DNA of 64,000 bases. It comes from Paraburkholderia dilworthii. GTDB lineage: Bacteria; Pseudomonadota; Gammaproteobacteria; Burkholderiales; Burkholderiaceae. Positions within the stretch are counted from its first letter, which is position 1. Each line of letters opens with the position of its first letter. The DNA lies in the NCBI RefSeq assembly GCF_000472525.1, contig NZ_AWZT01000028.1:1-64000 (forward strand), given 5' to 3'. Position numbers and translations under genes: made by a program. The notes below the pieces were generated by a model, which saw only the letters and a program-made list of their open reading frames with translations, was not told the origin of the DNA and did no database searches. Shown one piece after another: positions 1-7,383 of this stretch.

Positions 1-119
1 AGCCGTCCGAGCTTCTCGGTCCCGCGCAGGCGCGTGGCCACGAAGACCGGCTGCCCGTAGTGTTGCGGCAGCGCGTCACCGGTCACCTCCAGCGCGCGGG
101 TCTGCGTGTTCCAGGCCAT
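1..119 (-). CDS. Type VI secretion spike protein VgrG, N-terminal 39 residues only (cut by window edge)
   Basis: The first 39 residues begin MAWNTQTRALEVTGDALPQH and continue with a PVFVATRLRGTEKLG stretch. This resembles the start of VgrG/Rhs-family spike proteins, where a short strand is followed by a 'LRGTE' segment opening the first beta-barrel. VgrG caps the Hcp tube of the type VI secretion machine and delivers effectors. The ATG at 119 has an AGG-type ribosome binding site 8 bases upstream (TGGAGG in gene sense). The start lies 13 bases after the stop of a tssF-like fragment. The rest of the gene lies outside the window, so family is supported but subfamily and cargo are unknown. Confidence 0.7.
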   Translation of the reverse strand, partial: MAWNTQTRALEVTGDALPQHYGQPVFVATRLRGTEKLGR

Positions 120-132
120 CAGTGAACCTCCA

Positions 133-483
133 TCAGAAAATGCCACGCGTGCCGCGCGGCAATGTCTGACCCTGCGGATTGAGCGTGGCTTCAGGGTCGG
201 AAAAGAATCGTGCAACCCTCAGCGAGGGCAGCAGCGTCACATACTTGCGATTCACGCATTCGAGCAGGTGCTGCGTGAACGCCCCGGTCATGCGGTCGAT
301 GCGCATCTGCGAACGTGCAGCCGTCAGGGCGAACGTCTGAAGCAGACGTTCGACGTATGCACCCTGCGCGCCGAGCCGGCGCGCGATTTTAGGATGCTCG
401 CAGGCAAATTCCTGAAATAGTTCGTGTATGCAAAGTAACTCCCGCTGAGAGTACCCGGACAATTCTGGATGCATGCTTCCCAT
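133..483 (-). pseudogene. Truncated TssF (ImpG/VasA) N-terminal fragment, T6SS baseplate
   Basis: The 116-residue reading frame matches the first ~110 residues of TssF: a YSQRELLCIHELFQEFA opening, then HPKIARRLG, VERLLQTFALTAAR, and FTQHLLECVNRKYVTLLPS. Full TssF proteins are about 600 residues, so more than 80% is missing. The frame runs into a stop after TLPRGTRGIF, where intact proteins continue. It is followed by a vgrG start on the same strand. I read it as a decayed or recombined remnant at a vgrG island. A retained short protein is possible but less likely. Confidence 0.65.
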
Positions 484-1079
484 CCTGATCGTTCGTTATG
501 CAGACTGATTCGCTACGGGAAAAATACCTGCATGCGACCAGAGGCAGCTGACGTGCATGACCGGACGGATTCCAAGCGGCCCCATCCGGTCTGCAACGGC
601 GAGTAAACTAGCGCCGGATCAGCGCGGGCGGTTTGAGCGGATGGCTGACTGTTAGCCGAAAACAACGCTTTCACGCAAATCGGATTTGTCTTATCGAGCG
701 TTAATGCGGACATGAGGTAGCCGGCAACGGAAAGCGGAAACACCGGCGCTATCCGTTGCGCGACGATAAACGTGTCGAACATGCGAGGAAACGGTCTGCG
801 CCGGTACTATCCAACGCAAGCTGCACATGCAGCAGTCCTCAACATTAGGAATTCGTATCGAAGGCGCGACCACGACGACCGCGCGCTCCGCTACGCGAAC
901 GAACCGGCCGCGGCGCCGCTGCGGGTCATCGCACAGCCTGCGCAGAGCGGCCAGATTGTCCCGGAGTGCCGCAATCAATCAATGCGTGATCCACCGGACG
1001 CCGCCGCATCCCGCCTGCCGGTCGACCAGTTCCGCCAGAGGAGCACGCCTACTGAACAGCAGGAGGCCCCCCAAGCTCC
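484..1079. other. Gene-less stretch between T6SS remnant and cbtA
   Basis: About 600 bases with open frames on both strands, but none has a convincing ribosome binding site, codon bias or recognisable protein family. I see no repeat or RNA gene here. It may be further debris of the T6SS island. Confidence 0.5.
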
Positions 1080-1874
1080 TCAAACCGACCGAGTCGCCGC
1101 CCGATTCCCCGCACGCATGAACGAACTGCGTTCAACGATCGCGCCGAACAGCAGCCCGATCGTCGTCCACATGATCGCCTGCATACCGAGCGCCGCCACG
1201 CGAAACTTCCACAGCAGCGCTGCAGGAAAACCGTCGGGCAACTCGTCGACCACCGGCATCGACATCTGCACAGCAGCAATGATTGCGATGAACACAAGTC
1301 CGGCCACGATCGAGCCGTTCCATGCGCCAAGTTTCATCGCCGCGCGGCGGCGAATCTTCAGCGAAAAAACCAGCGCCGTCAGAGAGATTGCGATCATCAG
1401 GAAGAACAGACCGGTACGCGTTCCAATCGTCTCCGGGTCGCCGACCGCGGGCGGATTCGCCGGGTACTTGATGTTCGGAACGATCACGAGTGCGACGAAA
1501 GCGCCAAGCGCGAGCCACGCCGACAACGCGCGCGCGCTCATCGCGCCCACTCGCCCGTATGCGTAGGCGAACACGAGCGAGAACAGTCCGCCGAACGCTG
1601 CGCCATACGTCACCACGCCAGTCAACAGTCCCAATCCGGCTTGTGTATCCCGACTGACAAGCTCCTGCTCATGAGCGTGCTCGTGCTCGTGCTCGTGCGC
1701 ATCCGCACCGGCATCCGCATGCCCATGCATCGCGCCGCCCGAGTCGCCGGCTTTCTCTTCGAACGCAATCGCCCGATTGACCTGCGGCTCGCCCACCACG
1801 CGGGCGAATGCGAACGTGAGCAACCCCGCGGCGATGCCTGCGAGCATCCCGCGCAACAACAACTTACCGACCAT
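1080..1874 (-). CDS. cbtA: CbtA-type cobalt transporter subunit
   Basis: This is a 264-residue membrane protein with an N-terminal hydrophobic segment (residues 5-25), a histidine-rich loop (residues 50-68 with seven His), and four or five further membrane segments. This layout fits the CbtA family, the larger subunit of a B12-regulated cobalt uptake system. It lies 11 bases after cbtB on the same strand and shares the cobalamin riboswitch in front of cbtB. The His-rich loop probably binds the metal, which is inference. Family assignment is confident. Direct proof of cobalt transport is limited even for the family. Confidence 0.85.
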   Translation of the reverse strand: MVGKLLLRGMLAGIAAGLLTFAFARVVGEPQVNRAIAFEEKAGDSGGAMHGHADAGADAHEHEHEHAHEQELVSRDTQAGLGLLTGVVTYGAAFGGLFSLVFAYAYGRVGAMSARALSAWLALGAFVALVIVPNIKYPANPPAVGDPETIGTRTGLFFLMIAISLTALVFSLKIRRRAAMKLGAWNGSIVAGLVFIAIIAAVQMSMPVVDELPDGFPAALLWKFRVAALGMQAIMWTTIGLLFGAIVERSSFMRAGNRAATRSV

Positions 1875-1885
1875 GTTCTGCTCCG

Positions 1886-2107
1886 TTAGTGGCAGGGAAA
1901 GCCGAGCAGATGGCGACCGTCGTGCACGAACTCATGCACGTACATGCCAGGCACCAGGGAAGTAGCGCCCTGCTCCGCGCCGACGAAGTACAGCGCGAGC
2001 AACAGCAACAATCCGCCGAACACGGCCCAAGGCAGTAGTTCACGCAGCGGAATCGGCGTGGGCTGGGCGGCAGGCTGGCCGGCGGGATCGAAAACAGCTT
2101 CAGTCAT
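1886..2107 (-). CDS. cbtB: CbtB-type cobalt transporter subunit
   Basis: This is a 73-residue protein with one membrane span (about residues 23-43) and a C-terminal metal-binding tail carrying His58, His62, His66 and a final PCH (His73). That pattern is typical of CbtB. Two in-frame ATGs compete. The upstream one at 2116 directly abuts the AGGAG at 2117-2121, while the ATG at 2107 sits 9 bases from it, so I chose 2107. cbtB is the first gene of a two-gene operon with cbtA. A cobalamin riboswitch lies immediately upstream, so expression should fall when B12 is plentiful. Confidence 0.88.
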   Translation of the reverse strand: MTEAVFDPAGQPAAQPTPIPLRELLPWAVFGGLLLLLALYFVGAEQGATSLVPGMYVHEFVHDGRHLLGFPCH

Positions 2108-2121
2108 GATGGACATCTCCT

Positions 2122-2244
2122 GGGGTAACGCGCCCCGTAGTCGATTGCAGAGGAATGGTGCGAAGCTCAGGTCTGGCTTTCGGCTTACGATGCCGATTAC
2201 AGTGGCGCGACCGCGCCGGGCTCTCACCGGCTTCCGCGCTTCGC
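2122..2244 (-). promoter_or_regulatory. Cobalamin (B12) riboswitch for cbtBA
   Basis: On the minus strand the leader shows the B12-riboswitch core in order: GGAAGCCGGTGAGAGCCCGG, then GCGCCACTGTAATCGG, and AAGCCAGACCTG. It is closed by a perfect 7-bp helix between 2238-2244 and 2160-2166. Between the core and the start codon a GGGG/CCCC hairpin (2122-2136) directly touches the Shine-Dalgarno sequence (2117-2121). This suggests control by hiding the ribosome binding site. The consensus boxes are those of the known cobalamin riboswitch. The switching mode is inference. Confidence 0.9.
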
Positions 2245-2323
2245 AGTGCGGCTATTCTACGCGCTAAACTTTCGCGCCAGCTATCGCAGACAGACACAAG
2301 CGCGTATTCACGGAAACTGAACA

Positions 2324-2914
2324 ATGAACCGACGGCTGCTGCTGATCAGTCATGCACCGACCGCGGCCATGCGCGCCGGCCGCTTTCCCGCCGACGATCC
2401 GCTCGACGCTCGCGGCCTCGGTGAAGCGCAAGCCGCACGCACACGCATCTCGATTGCCGACGATGTAACCGCGTTCGTGAGCCCGGCCGTCTGCGCGCGC
2501 GAAACGGCCGTGGCACTCGGTCTTGCAGCGAAGGTGGACCCAGCGCTCGCGGACGTCGACTACGGCGAATGGCGCGGCCAACGACTGCACGATCTCGCCG
2601 CACAAACACCGGACGGGCTGACGGCCTGGACGCGTGACCCCCACGCCGCGCCTCACGGCGGCGAGTCGTTCACTCAGGTGATAAAGCGGATCGGCGAATG
2701 GCTCAGCGCATTAAACGTTGCGCCGGACCCCGCGTTAGGCCATGTGCGCAATGTCGTCGCCATCACGCATGCGCCGCTGGTCCGCGCGGCGATCGTGCAT
2801 GTGTTGGGCGCGTCGCCCGAGATTTTTCCGCGCATTGAAATCGCACCGCTCGCCGTCGTCGAATTGCAGCACTCGCGACAGCGCGGCTGGACATGGAACC
2901 CGGCGCCATCGTAA
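2324..2914 (+). CDS. Histidine phosphatase family protein next to cobalt genes (CobC-like), altered active-site motif
   Basis: This 196-residue protein has the histidine-phosphatase fold order: a first strand LLLISHAPT with His10, a VDYGEWRG segment (residues 78-85), and a second histidine in AITHAPL (His149). The classical RHG motif reads Ser9-His10-Ala11, so the usual arginine before the catalytic His is missing. It is divergent from the cbtBA riboswitch operon. Such a neighbour often supplies alpha-ribazole-phosphate phosphatase (CobC) activity for B12 assembly. Here that role is only suggested by context, and the altered motif may mean weak or different activity. Confidence 0.65.
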   Translation: MNRRLLLISHAPTAAMRAGRFPADDPLDARGLGEAQAARTRISIADDVTAFVSPAVCARETAVALGLAAKVDPALADVDYGEWRGQRLHDLAAQTPDGLTAWTRDPHAAPHGGESFTQVIKRIGEWLSALNVAPDPALGHVRNVVAITHAPLVRAAIVHVLGASPEIFPRIEIAPLAVVELQHSRQRGWTWNPAPS

Positions 2915-2931
2915 GTCTGATTGGACCAACA

Positions 2932-3372
2932 TCATTTGCCGGATACAGACAGACGTAACTTGCCCGAACCCGCAGATGTCAGCGTGATTTGTGTGCGCCT
3001 AGCCGGCGCCCCAAGATAAAAGTGCTGACGTCCCGGCGAATTCACATCGTGCGTCGCATCCGGCAGGCACGAAGCAATGTCAGCGGCGACGGCCTGCAAC
3101 GCATCGGCAGTCGAGCCCGAATCGCGGTGCGGTGTCCACACGCACTGATAACTGCCGCGCGCCGCCGAGCATTGCGCGTCGTCGCCATAGGGCTGAGCGA
3201 CGCCTTTGCCGTCGTCGGCGGTAAGCGCAGCGAGCCCGTCCGGCGCAGCCGCCACGATGCGTTTCAACGATGAGCAAGGGCTCGGCGAATCGTCGGCATT
3301 CGCGGCGCACGGCGTGAGGGCGCCGGCCGACGCAATAGCAAGCACGATGACGAGTAGCTTGTTGGCTTTCAT
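2932..3372 (-). CDS. Small secreted protein of unknown function
   Basis: A 146-residue protein starting MKANKLLVIVLAIASAGALT with a signal peptide ending near CAANADD. The mature part is cysteine-containing (CSSL, DAQCSA, SYQCVW, ASCLP), suggesting periplasmic disulfides. I chose the ATG at 3372, which has AGGA 12 bases upstream and opens directly into the signal peptide. The frame extends upstream to a TTG, but that would bury the signal sequence. I do not recognise a family. Confidence 0.6.
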   Translation of the reverse strand: MKANKLLVIVLAIASAGALTPCAANADDSPSPCSSLKRIVAAAPDGLAALTADDGKGVAQPYGDDAQCSAARGSYQCVWTPHRDSGSTADALQAVAADIASCLPDATHDVNSPGRQHFYLGAPARRTQITLTSAGSGKLRLSVSGK

Positions 3373-3536
3373 ATCGGCGCACGTCCTTGAAGATAACTCG
3401 CGTGTTCCAGCGAGAGCACGCTTCATGCCGTTGCGGGTTGGCCAAACGAAAGTGTCCGCAAATAGGCATGCAACTTGCATCCTGGCGATACCGGCTGAGC
3501 GCTCCTCGGTCCATTCATTGATGCCATAACCACGCC

Positions 3537-5054
3537 ATGTCAAAAGACGCTGCGAATCACACGCCTCACCGCCTTTCCTGGGGCATCGACGGAATCGACG
3601 ACGCCCTCGGAGGAGGTCTTACCCCGCACCGCATGTACCTTGTGGAAGGTGCGCCCGGTACGGGTAAAACCACCCTGGCATTGCAATTTTTACTTAAGGG
3701 CGTGGAAGAAGGTCAGGTAGGTCTGTACATTACGCTGTCCGAGACGCGCTCCGAGCTAATATCGGTAGCCGACAGCCACGGCTGGGACCTGAGCCGGTTT
3801 CACATTCTCGAATTGCTTTCTGACGAAGGTCTCGATCCGCAGTTCGAGCAAACCGTACTGCACCCGGCCGAAGTCGAACTCGGCGAAACCGTGCGAAACG
3901 TGATCCAGCAGGTCGAAGAGATCAAACCTGCACGAATCGTACTGGACAGTCTTTCGGAACTGCGACTGCTGTCGCAGAACGCGCTGCGCTACCGGCGGCA
4001 GATTCTCGCGTTAAAGCGCTACTTCGCCACGCGCGCCTGCACGGTGCTGCTGCTCGACGACAACAAGTCCGACCCCGGCGACGTGCAGTTGCACAGCATC
4101 GCTCACGGCGTGATCGCGCTCGATAACGTCGTACACGACTACGGAGGCAACCGGCGACGCCTGCGCGTCGCAAAGATGCGCGGCATCAAGTTCCGCGAGG
4201 GATACCACGACTTCACGCTCGACACGGGCGGCATCCACGTATATCCACGCCTCGTCGCGGCCGAGCATCACACGTCATTCGACGCACACGTGGTGAGCAC
4301 CGGCACAACGGGCCTCGACACGCTGCTCGGCGGAGGCCTCATACCCGGCACCAATGCGCTGCTGATCGGCCCGTCGGGCGTCGGCAAAACCACCACCGTG
4401 GTCTCGTGCCTGATCGCGGCTCTTCAACGTGGCGAACGCTGCGTCTACTACGTGTTCGACGAAACGCTCGTCACGCTGATAGCGCGCTGCGCGACGGTCG
4501 GCATGAACCTGCAACCCTACGTCGAAAGCGGATTGTTGACGCTGCGTCAGATCGATCCCGCCGAGATCTCTCCCGGCGAATTCGCGAGCGACGTTCGCCT
4601 TTCCGTCGAGAAAAGGGGCGTCAAATACGTCGCGATCGACAGTCTGAACGCGTACCTGCAAGCAATGCCCGGCGAGCGCTATCTGCTGTTGCAAATGCAT
4701 GAACTGCTCGGTTATCTCAACCAGCAAGGCATCATCACAATGCTCGTGCTTGGGCAGCACGGAATTATCGGCGAGATACAGAACGATATCGACATCAGCT
4801 ATCTGAGCGACGTGGTGGTGCTGTTCCGCTACTTCGAACACCACGGCGAAGTGCTGACCGCCGTGACCGCCGTGAAGAGCCGCGCCAGCGCCCATGAACG
4901 CTCGATCCGCCAGTTCCGGCTTACGAAGAAAGGCGTCGAGGTGGGCGAAGCGCTGCGCGACTTCGAAGGCGTGCTCTCAGGACTGCCGTCCTACCGTGGC
5001 AGCACGGCGCTACTTGGCACGACGGAGCACGTCATCGACACGTCGCGGCAGTAA
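3537..5054 (+). CDS. KaiC-like double-domain RecA ATPase
   Basis: This 505-residue protein contains two KaiC/RecA modules. The first has Walker A GAPGTGKTT (residues 38-46) and a Walker B aspartate in RIVLDSLSEL (Asp137). The second has Walker A GPSGVGKTT (278-286) and Walker B VAIDSL (Asp368). The glutamates expected after strand 2 are in LSET and FDET. At the site of the cyanobacterial KaiC phosphorylation pair Ser431-Thr432, this protein reads Ser421-Tyr422. There is no kaiA or kaiB nearby. The next gene, a hybrid histidine kinase, starts 4 bases after the stop. The family is clear; signalling through the kinase is inferred from operon structure. Confidence 0.88.
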   Translation: MSKDAANHTPHRLSWGIDGIDDALGGGLTPHRMYLVEGAPGTGKTTLALQFLLKGVEEGQVGLYITLSETRSELISVADSHGWDLSRFHILELLSDEGLDPQFEQTVLHPAEVELGETVRNVIQQVEEIKPARIVLDSLSELRLLSQNALRYRRQILALKRYFATRACTVLLLDDNKSDPGDVQLHSIAHGVIALDNVVHDYGGNRRRLRVAKMRGIKFREGYHDFTLDTGGIHVYPRLVAAEHHTSFDAHVVSTGTTGLDTLLGGGLIPGTNALLIGPSGVGKTTTVVSCLIAALQRGERCVYYVFDETLVTLIARCATVGMNLQPYVESGLLTLRQIDPAEISPGEFASDVRLSVEKRGVKYVAIDSLNAYLQAMPGERYLLLQMHELLGYLNQQGIITMLVLGQHGIIGEIQNDIDISYLSDVVVLFRYFEHHGEVLTAVTAVKSRASAHERSIRQFRLTKKGVEVGEALRDFEGVLSGLPSYRGSTALLGTTEHVIDTSRQ

Positions 5055-5058
5055 GGTC

Positions 5059-6717
5059 ATGGAGCAACGCGTCCTGATTCTCGCGCCGTTTGGCCGCGAC
5101 GCCGATGTCATTGCCGAAGTCCTGCACAAGGATCACCGCGTATGCGTGCCCTGCCGCGACGCGGACGCGCTCACCGAGGCTCTGGACGCCGGCGCGGGCA
5201 GCGCGCTCATCGCCGAAGAAGCGCTCGCCGGCGAACACGCGACGCGTCTGTTCCATTGGCTCGAACAGCAGCCGGCGTGGTCGGACTTTCCCTTCATTCT
5301 GCTCGCGGCCACGCGCGTGGGGCATCGCTCGGCGCGCGGCATCGAAGTGCTGGAACGCTTGGGCAATGTGGTCGTGCTCGAACGTCCGCTGAACTCCGAG
5401 ACGCTGCGGCGCGCAGTGGCCTCTGCGCTGCGGGCACGCGCGCGGCAATATGAATCGCGCCGCCATCTGGCCGAGCGGATCGAAGCTCAGGAAGCGTTGG
5501 TGCAACTCAACGACTCGCTCGAAAGCCGCATTGCCGAACGCACGCATGAACTGGCTTCAGCGAACAACCGGCTGATGATGGAAATTCACGAGCGCGCCAA
5601 AGTGCAGGCCGTGCTCGTGCAATCGCAGAAAATGGAAGCGCTCGGGCAGCTCACCGGCGGCATCGCGCACGACTTCAACAATCTGTTGAACGTCATCATG
5701 GTCAACTCGGAACTGATCGCCCGAGTGAGCGGCGACGAGCGCATTCGCAGCATGGCCGCGACGGTCAAGCGCGCAACCGAACGCGGCGCGAAGCTGACCG
5801 GCCAGCTGCTGACGTTCTCGCGCAACAGCAACCTCGACCTCAAAGCGGTCGACGTGGTCGCGCTGCTGCAAGGCATGCGCGACATCATTACCGTGTCGCT
5901 CGGATCGGGCATCGGCTACAGCAACGAGTTCGAAGGCGACGAGATGTGGACGCAGGCCGACGCGAATCAGCTGGAACTCGCCGTGCTCAATCTCGCGATC
6001 AACGCGCGCGACGCAATGCCTGGCGGCGGCCAGCTCAGTATCCGCGTGAAGCAGCGTACTGCGCCTGATCAGACACTTGCCGAGGGCCGCTATGTCGTCA
6101 TCGAAGTCACCGATACGGGTTCGGGCATACCGCCCGACATCGTGTCGCGCGTGTTCGATCCGTTCTTCACGACCAAGCCGATCGGCAAAGGGACGGGGCT
6201 CGGCTTAAGCCAGGTCTACGGCATCGCGCGGCAAGCCGGCGGCACGGCGCGGCTCTTCAGCGAGGAAGGCGCCGGCACGACTGTGGAAGTCTGGTTGCCG
6301 CTGCGCGACCGCGTCGCGCCGCAAACTGCCGAGACCTCGGATATCGAAGCGAATGCCGTGGGCGAAAAGCGCGTGCTCGTGATCGAGGACGACAGCGAAG
6401 TGCGGGCCATGCTCGTGGAGTCGCTGAAAATGCTCGGCTACAACGTGACCGAAGCCGCCGACGGACGAGCCGGACTGAACCGCCTGCAAGACGATAACCC
6501 CGACCTGCTGATGGTCGACTTCGCGATGCCCGGCATGAACGGCATCGACGTGATTGCAGAGGCACGCAAGATGCGCAGCGATTTGCCGGTGATCCTCGCA
6601 ACCGGTTACGCCGACATCGACATTTCCGGTCTCGCGGTGGAACGCTGCACCGTACTGCGCAAACCTTTCCAGCTCGACGACCTGGCGCGAACGATCCGGC
6701 TCGGGTTGATCGTGTGA
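5059..6717 (+). CDS. Hybrid histidine kinase with degenerate N-terminal receiver and C-terminal receiver
   Basis: A 552-residue cytoplasmic sensor. Residues 1-125 look like a receiver fold without the normal phospho-acceptor Asp. A coiled coil follows (about 130-185), then a DHp domain with LTGGIAHDFNNLL (phospho-His204). The ATPase domain has NLAINARDAM (N box), DTGSGIP and GTGLGLS. A final receiver has VLVIEDD and acceptor Asp487 in VDFAMPGMNG. No membrane segment is visible, so input probably comes from a partner protein. The ATG at 5059 is 4 bases after the KaiC-like gene, and a longer upstream frame overlapping that gene is rejected. No separate output regulator lies beside it. Confidence 0.88.
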   Translation: MEQRVLILAPFGRDADVIAEVLHKDHRVCVPCRDADALTEALDAGAGSALIAEEALAGEHATRLFHWLEQQPAWSDFPFILLAATRVGHRSARGIEVLERLGNVVVLERPLNSETLRRAVASALRARARQYESRRHLAERIEAQEALVQLNDSLESRIAERTHELASANNRLMMEIHERAKVQAVLVQSQKMEALGQLTGGIAHDFNNLLNVIMVNSELIARVSGDERIRSMAATVKRATERGAKLTGQLLTFSRNSNLDLKAVDVVALLQGMRDIITVSLGSGIGYSNEFEGDEMWTQADANQLELAVLNLAINARDAMPGGGQLSIRVKQRTAPDQTLAEGRYVVIEVTDTGSGIPPDIVSRVFDPFFTTKPIGKGTGLGLSQVYGIARQAGGTARLFSEEGAGTTVEVWLPLRDRVAPQTAETSDIEANAVGEKRVLVIEDDSEVRAMLVESLKMLGYNVTEAADGRAGLNRLQDDNPDLLMVDFAMPGMNGIDVIAEARKMRSDLPVILATGYADIDISGLAVERCTVLRKPFQLDDLARTIRLGLIV

Positions 6718-6755
6718 AACGCTTGCATCGGCTTGCCGCGAAAATTTCCAATTCG

Positions 6756-6788
6756 ATAGTTTGCTAACGATTGTTTTGGAAATACAAT
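6756..6788 (+). promoter_or_regulatory. Promoter and candidate MarR operator for the efflux operon
   Basis: ATAGTTTGCTAACGAT at 6756-6771 is an imperfect 16-bp palindrome (6 of 8 positions pair), of the size MarR dimers bind. It overlaps a possible -35 box TTGCTA (6761-6766), which is followed after 16 bases by a good -10 box TACAAT (6783-6788). The marR ATG begins 8 bases after the -10 box. The layout fits autorepression. The operator assignment is inference from symmetry and position. Confidence 0.55.
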
Positions 6789-6795
6789 ACCGGCC

Positions 6796-7377
6796 ATGAC
6801 GAATCTCGACGCCTTACGCCGCAAAGTGAGCAGCACGCTCGTGATCGCTGCCAGAAAGTGGCGGCGCACGAGTCATGGCGTGCTGTCCGCGTTCAACGTC
6901 TCGGAGGCCTGCGCTACGCCGCTGCTTAGCGCGAGCCGGCTCGGCGAGGCGGTGCGCCAGGTCACGCTGGCCGATTACATCGGCATCGAGGGCCCTTCGC
7001 TCGTGCGCCTGCTCGATCAGCTTTGCGCCGCGGGGCTGATGCGTCGCGACGAAGATCCCGAAGACCGGCGCGCGAAAACCGTGGTGTTGACGAAAGCAGG
7101 CCGCGCCGTGACGGAGAAAATGGAAGAGGAACTGGTCACACTGCGCGCACAAGCGTTAAAAGGCATTTCACGCAGCGATCTCGAAGCCACCTTGCGCGTG
7201 CTTGCGGCGTTCACAGCCGATTCCGCGGAAGAGTCCGAAACCGCCAGTGCCGCAAAGGCGACGAGATCCGCCAGCGCGGCCAAAAGCACAACTCACACCA
7301 CCAGTACAAGCAGTACAGCCAGCACAAGCCGCACGACCCGCACAACCGCGCCGCGCAACGTCAAGGGATCGGCGTAA
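6796..7377 (+). CDS. MarR-family transcriptional regulator of the efflux operon
   Basis: A 193-residue regulator with a MarR winged-helix core: TLADYIGIEGPSLVRLLDQL as recognition region, then RRDEDPEDRRAKTVVLT as the wing, and a C-terminal dimer helix. The last ~45 residues are a Ser/Thr/Ala-rich low-complexity tail not usual for the family. It is the first gene of an operon continuing with FUSC, DUF1656, HlyD and outer-membrane-factor genes. MarR regulators in this position commonly respond to aromatic acids, which is inference here. The start lies so near the -10 box that the mRNA may be leaderless. Confidence 0.85.
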   Translation: MTNLDALRRKVSSTLVIAARKWRRTSHGVLSAFNVSEACATPLLSASRLGEAVRQVTLADYIGIEGPSLVRLLDQLCAAGLMRRDEDPEDRRAKTVVLTKAGRAVTEKMEEELVTLRAQALKGISRSDLEATLRVLAAFTADSAEESETASAAKATRSASAAKSTTHTTSTSSTASTSRTTRTTAPRNVKGSA

Positions 7378-7383
7378 CGCGTC

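Noticed and set aside
772..1566. Long open frame on the + strand through cbtA
   Set aside because: It is the shadow of the minus-strand cbtA gene, which has membrane segments, a family match and an operon partner.
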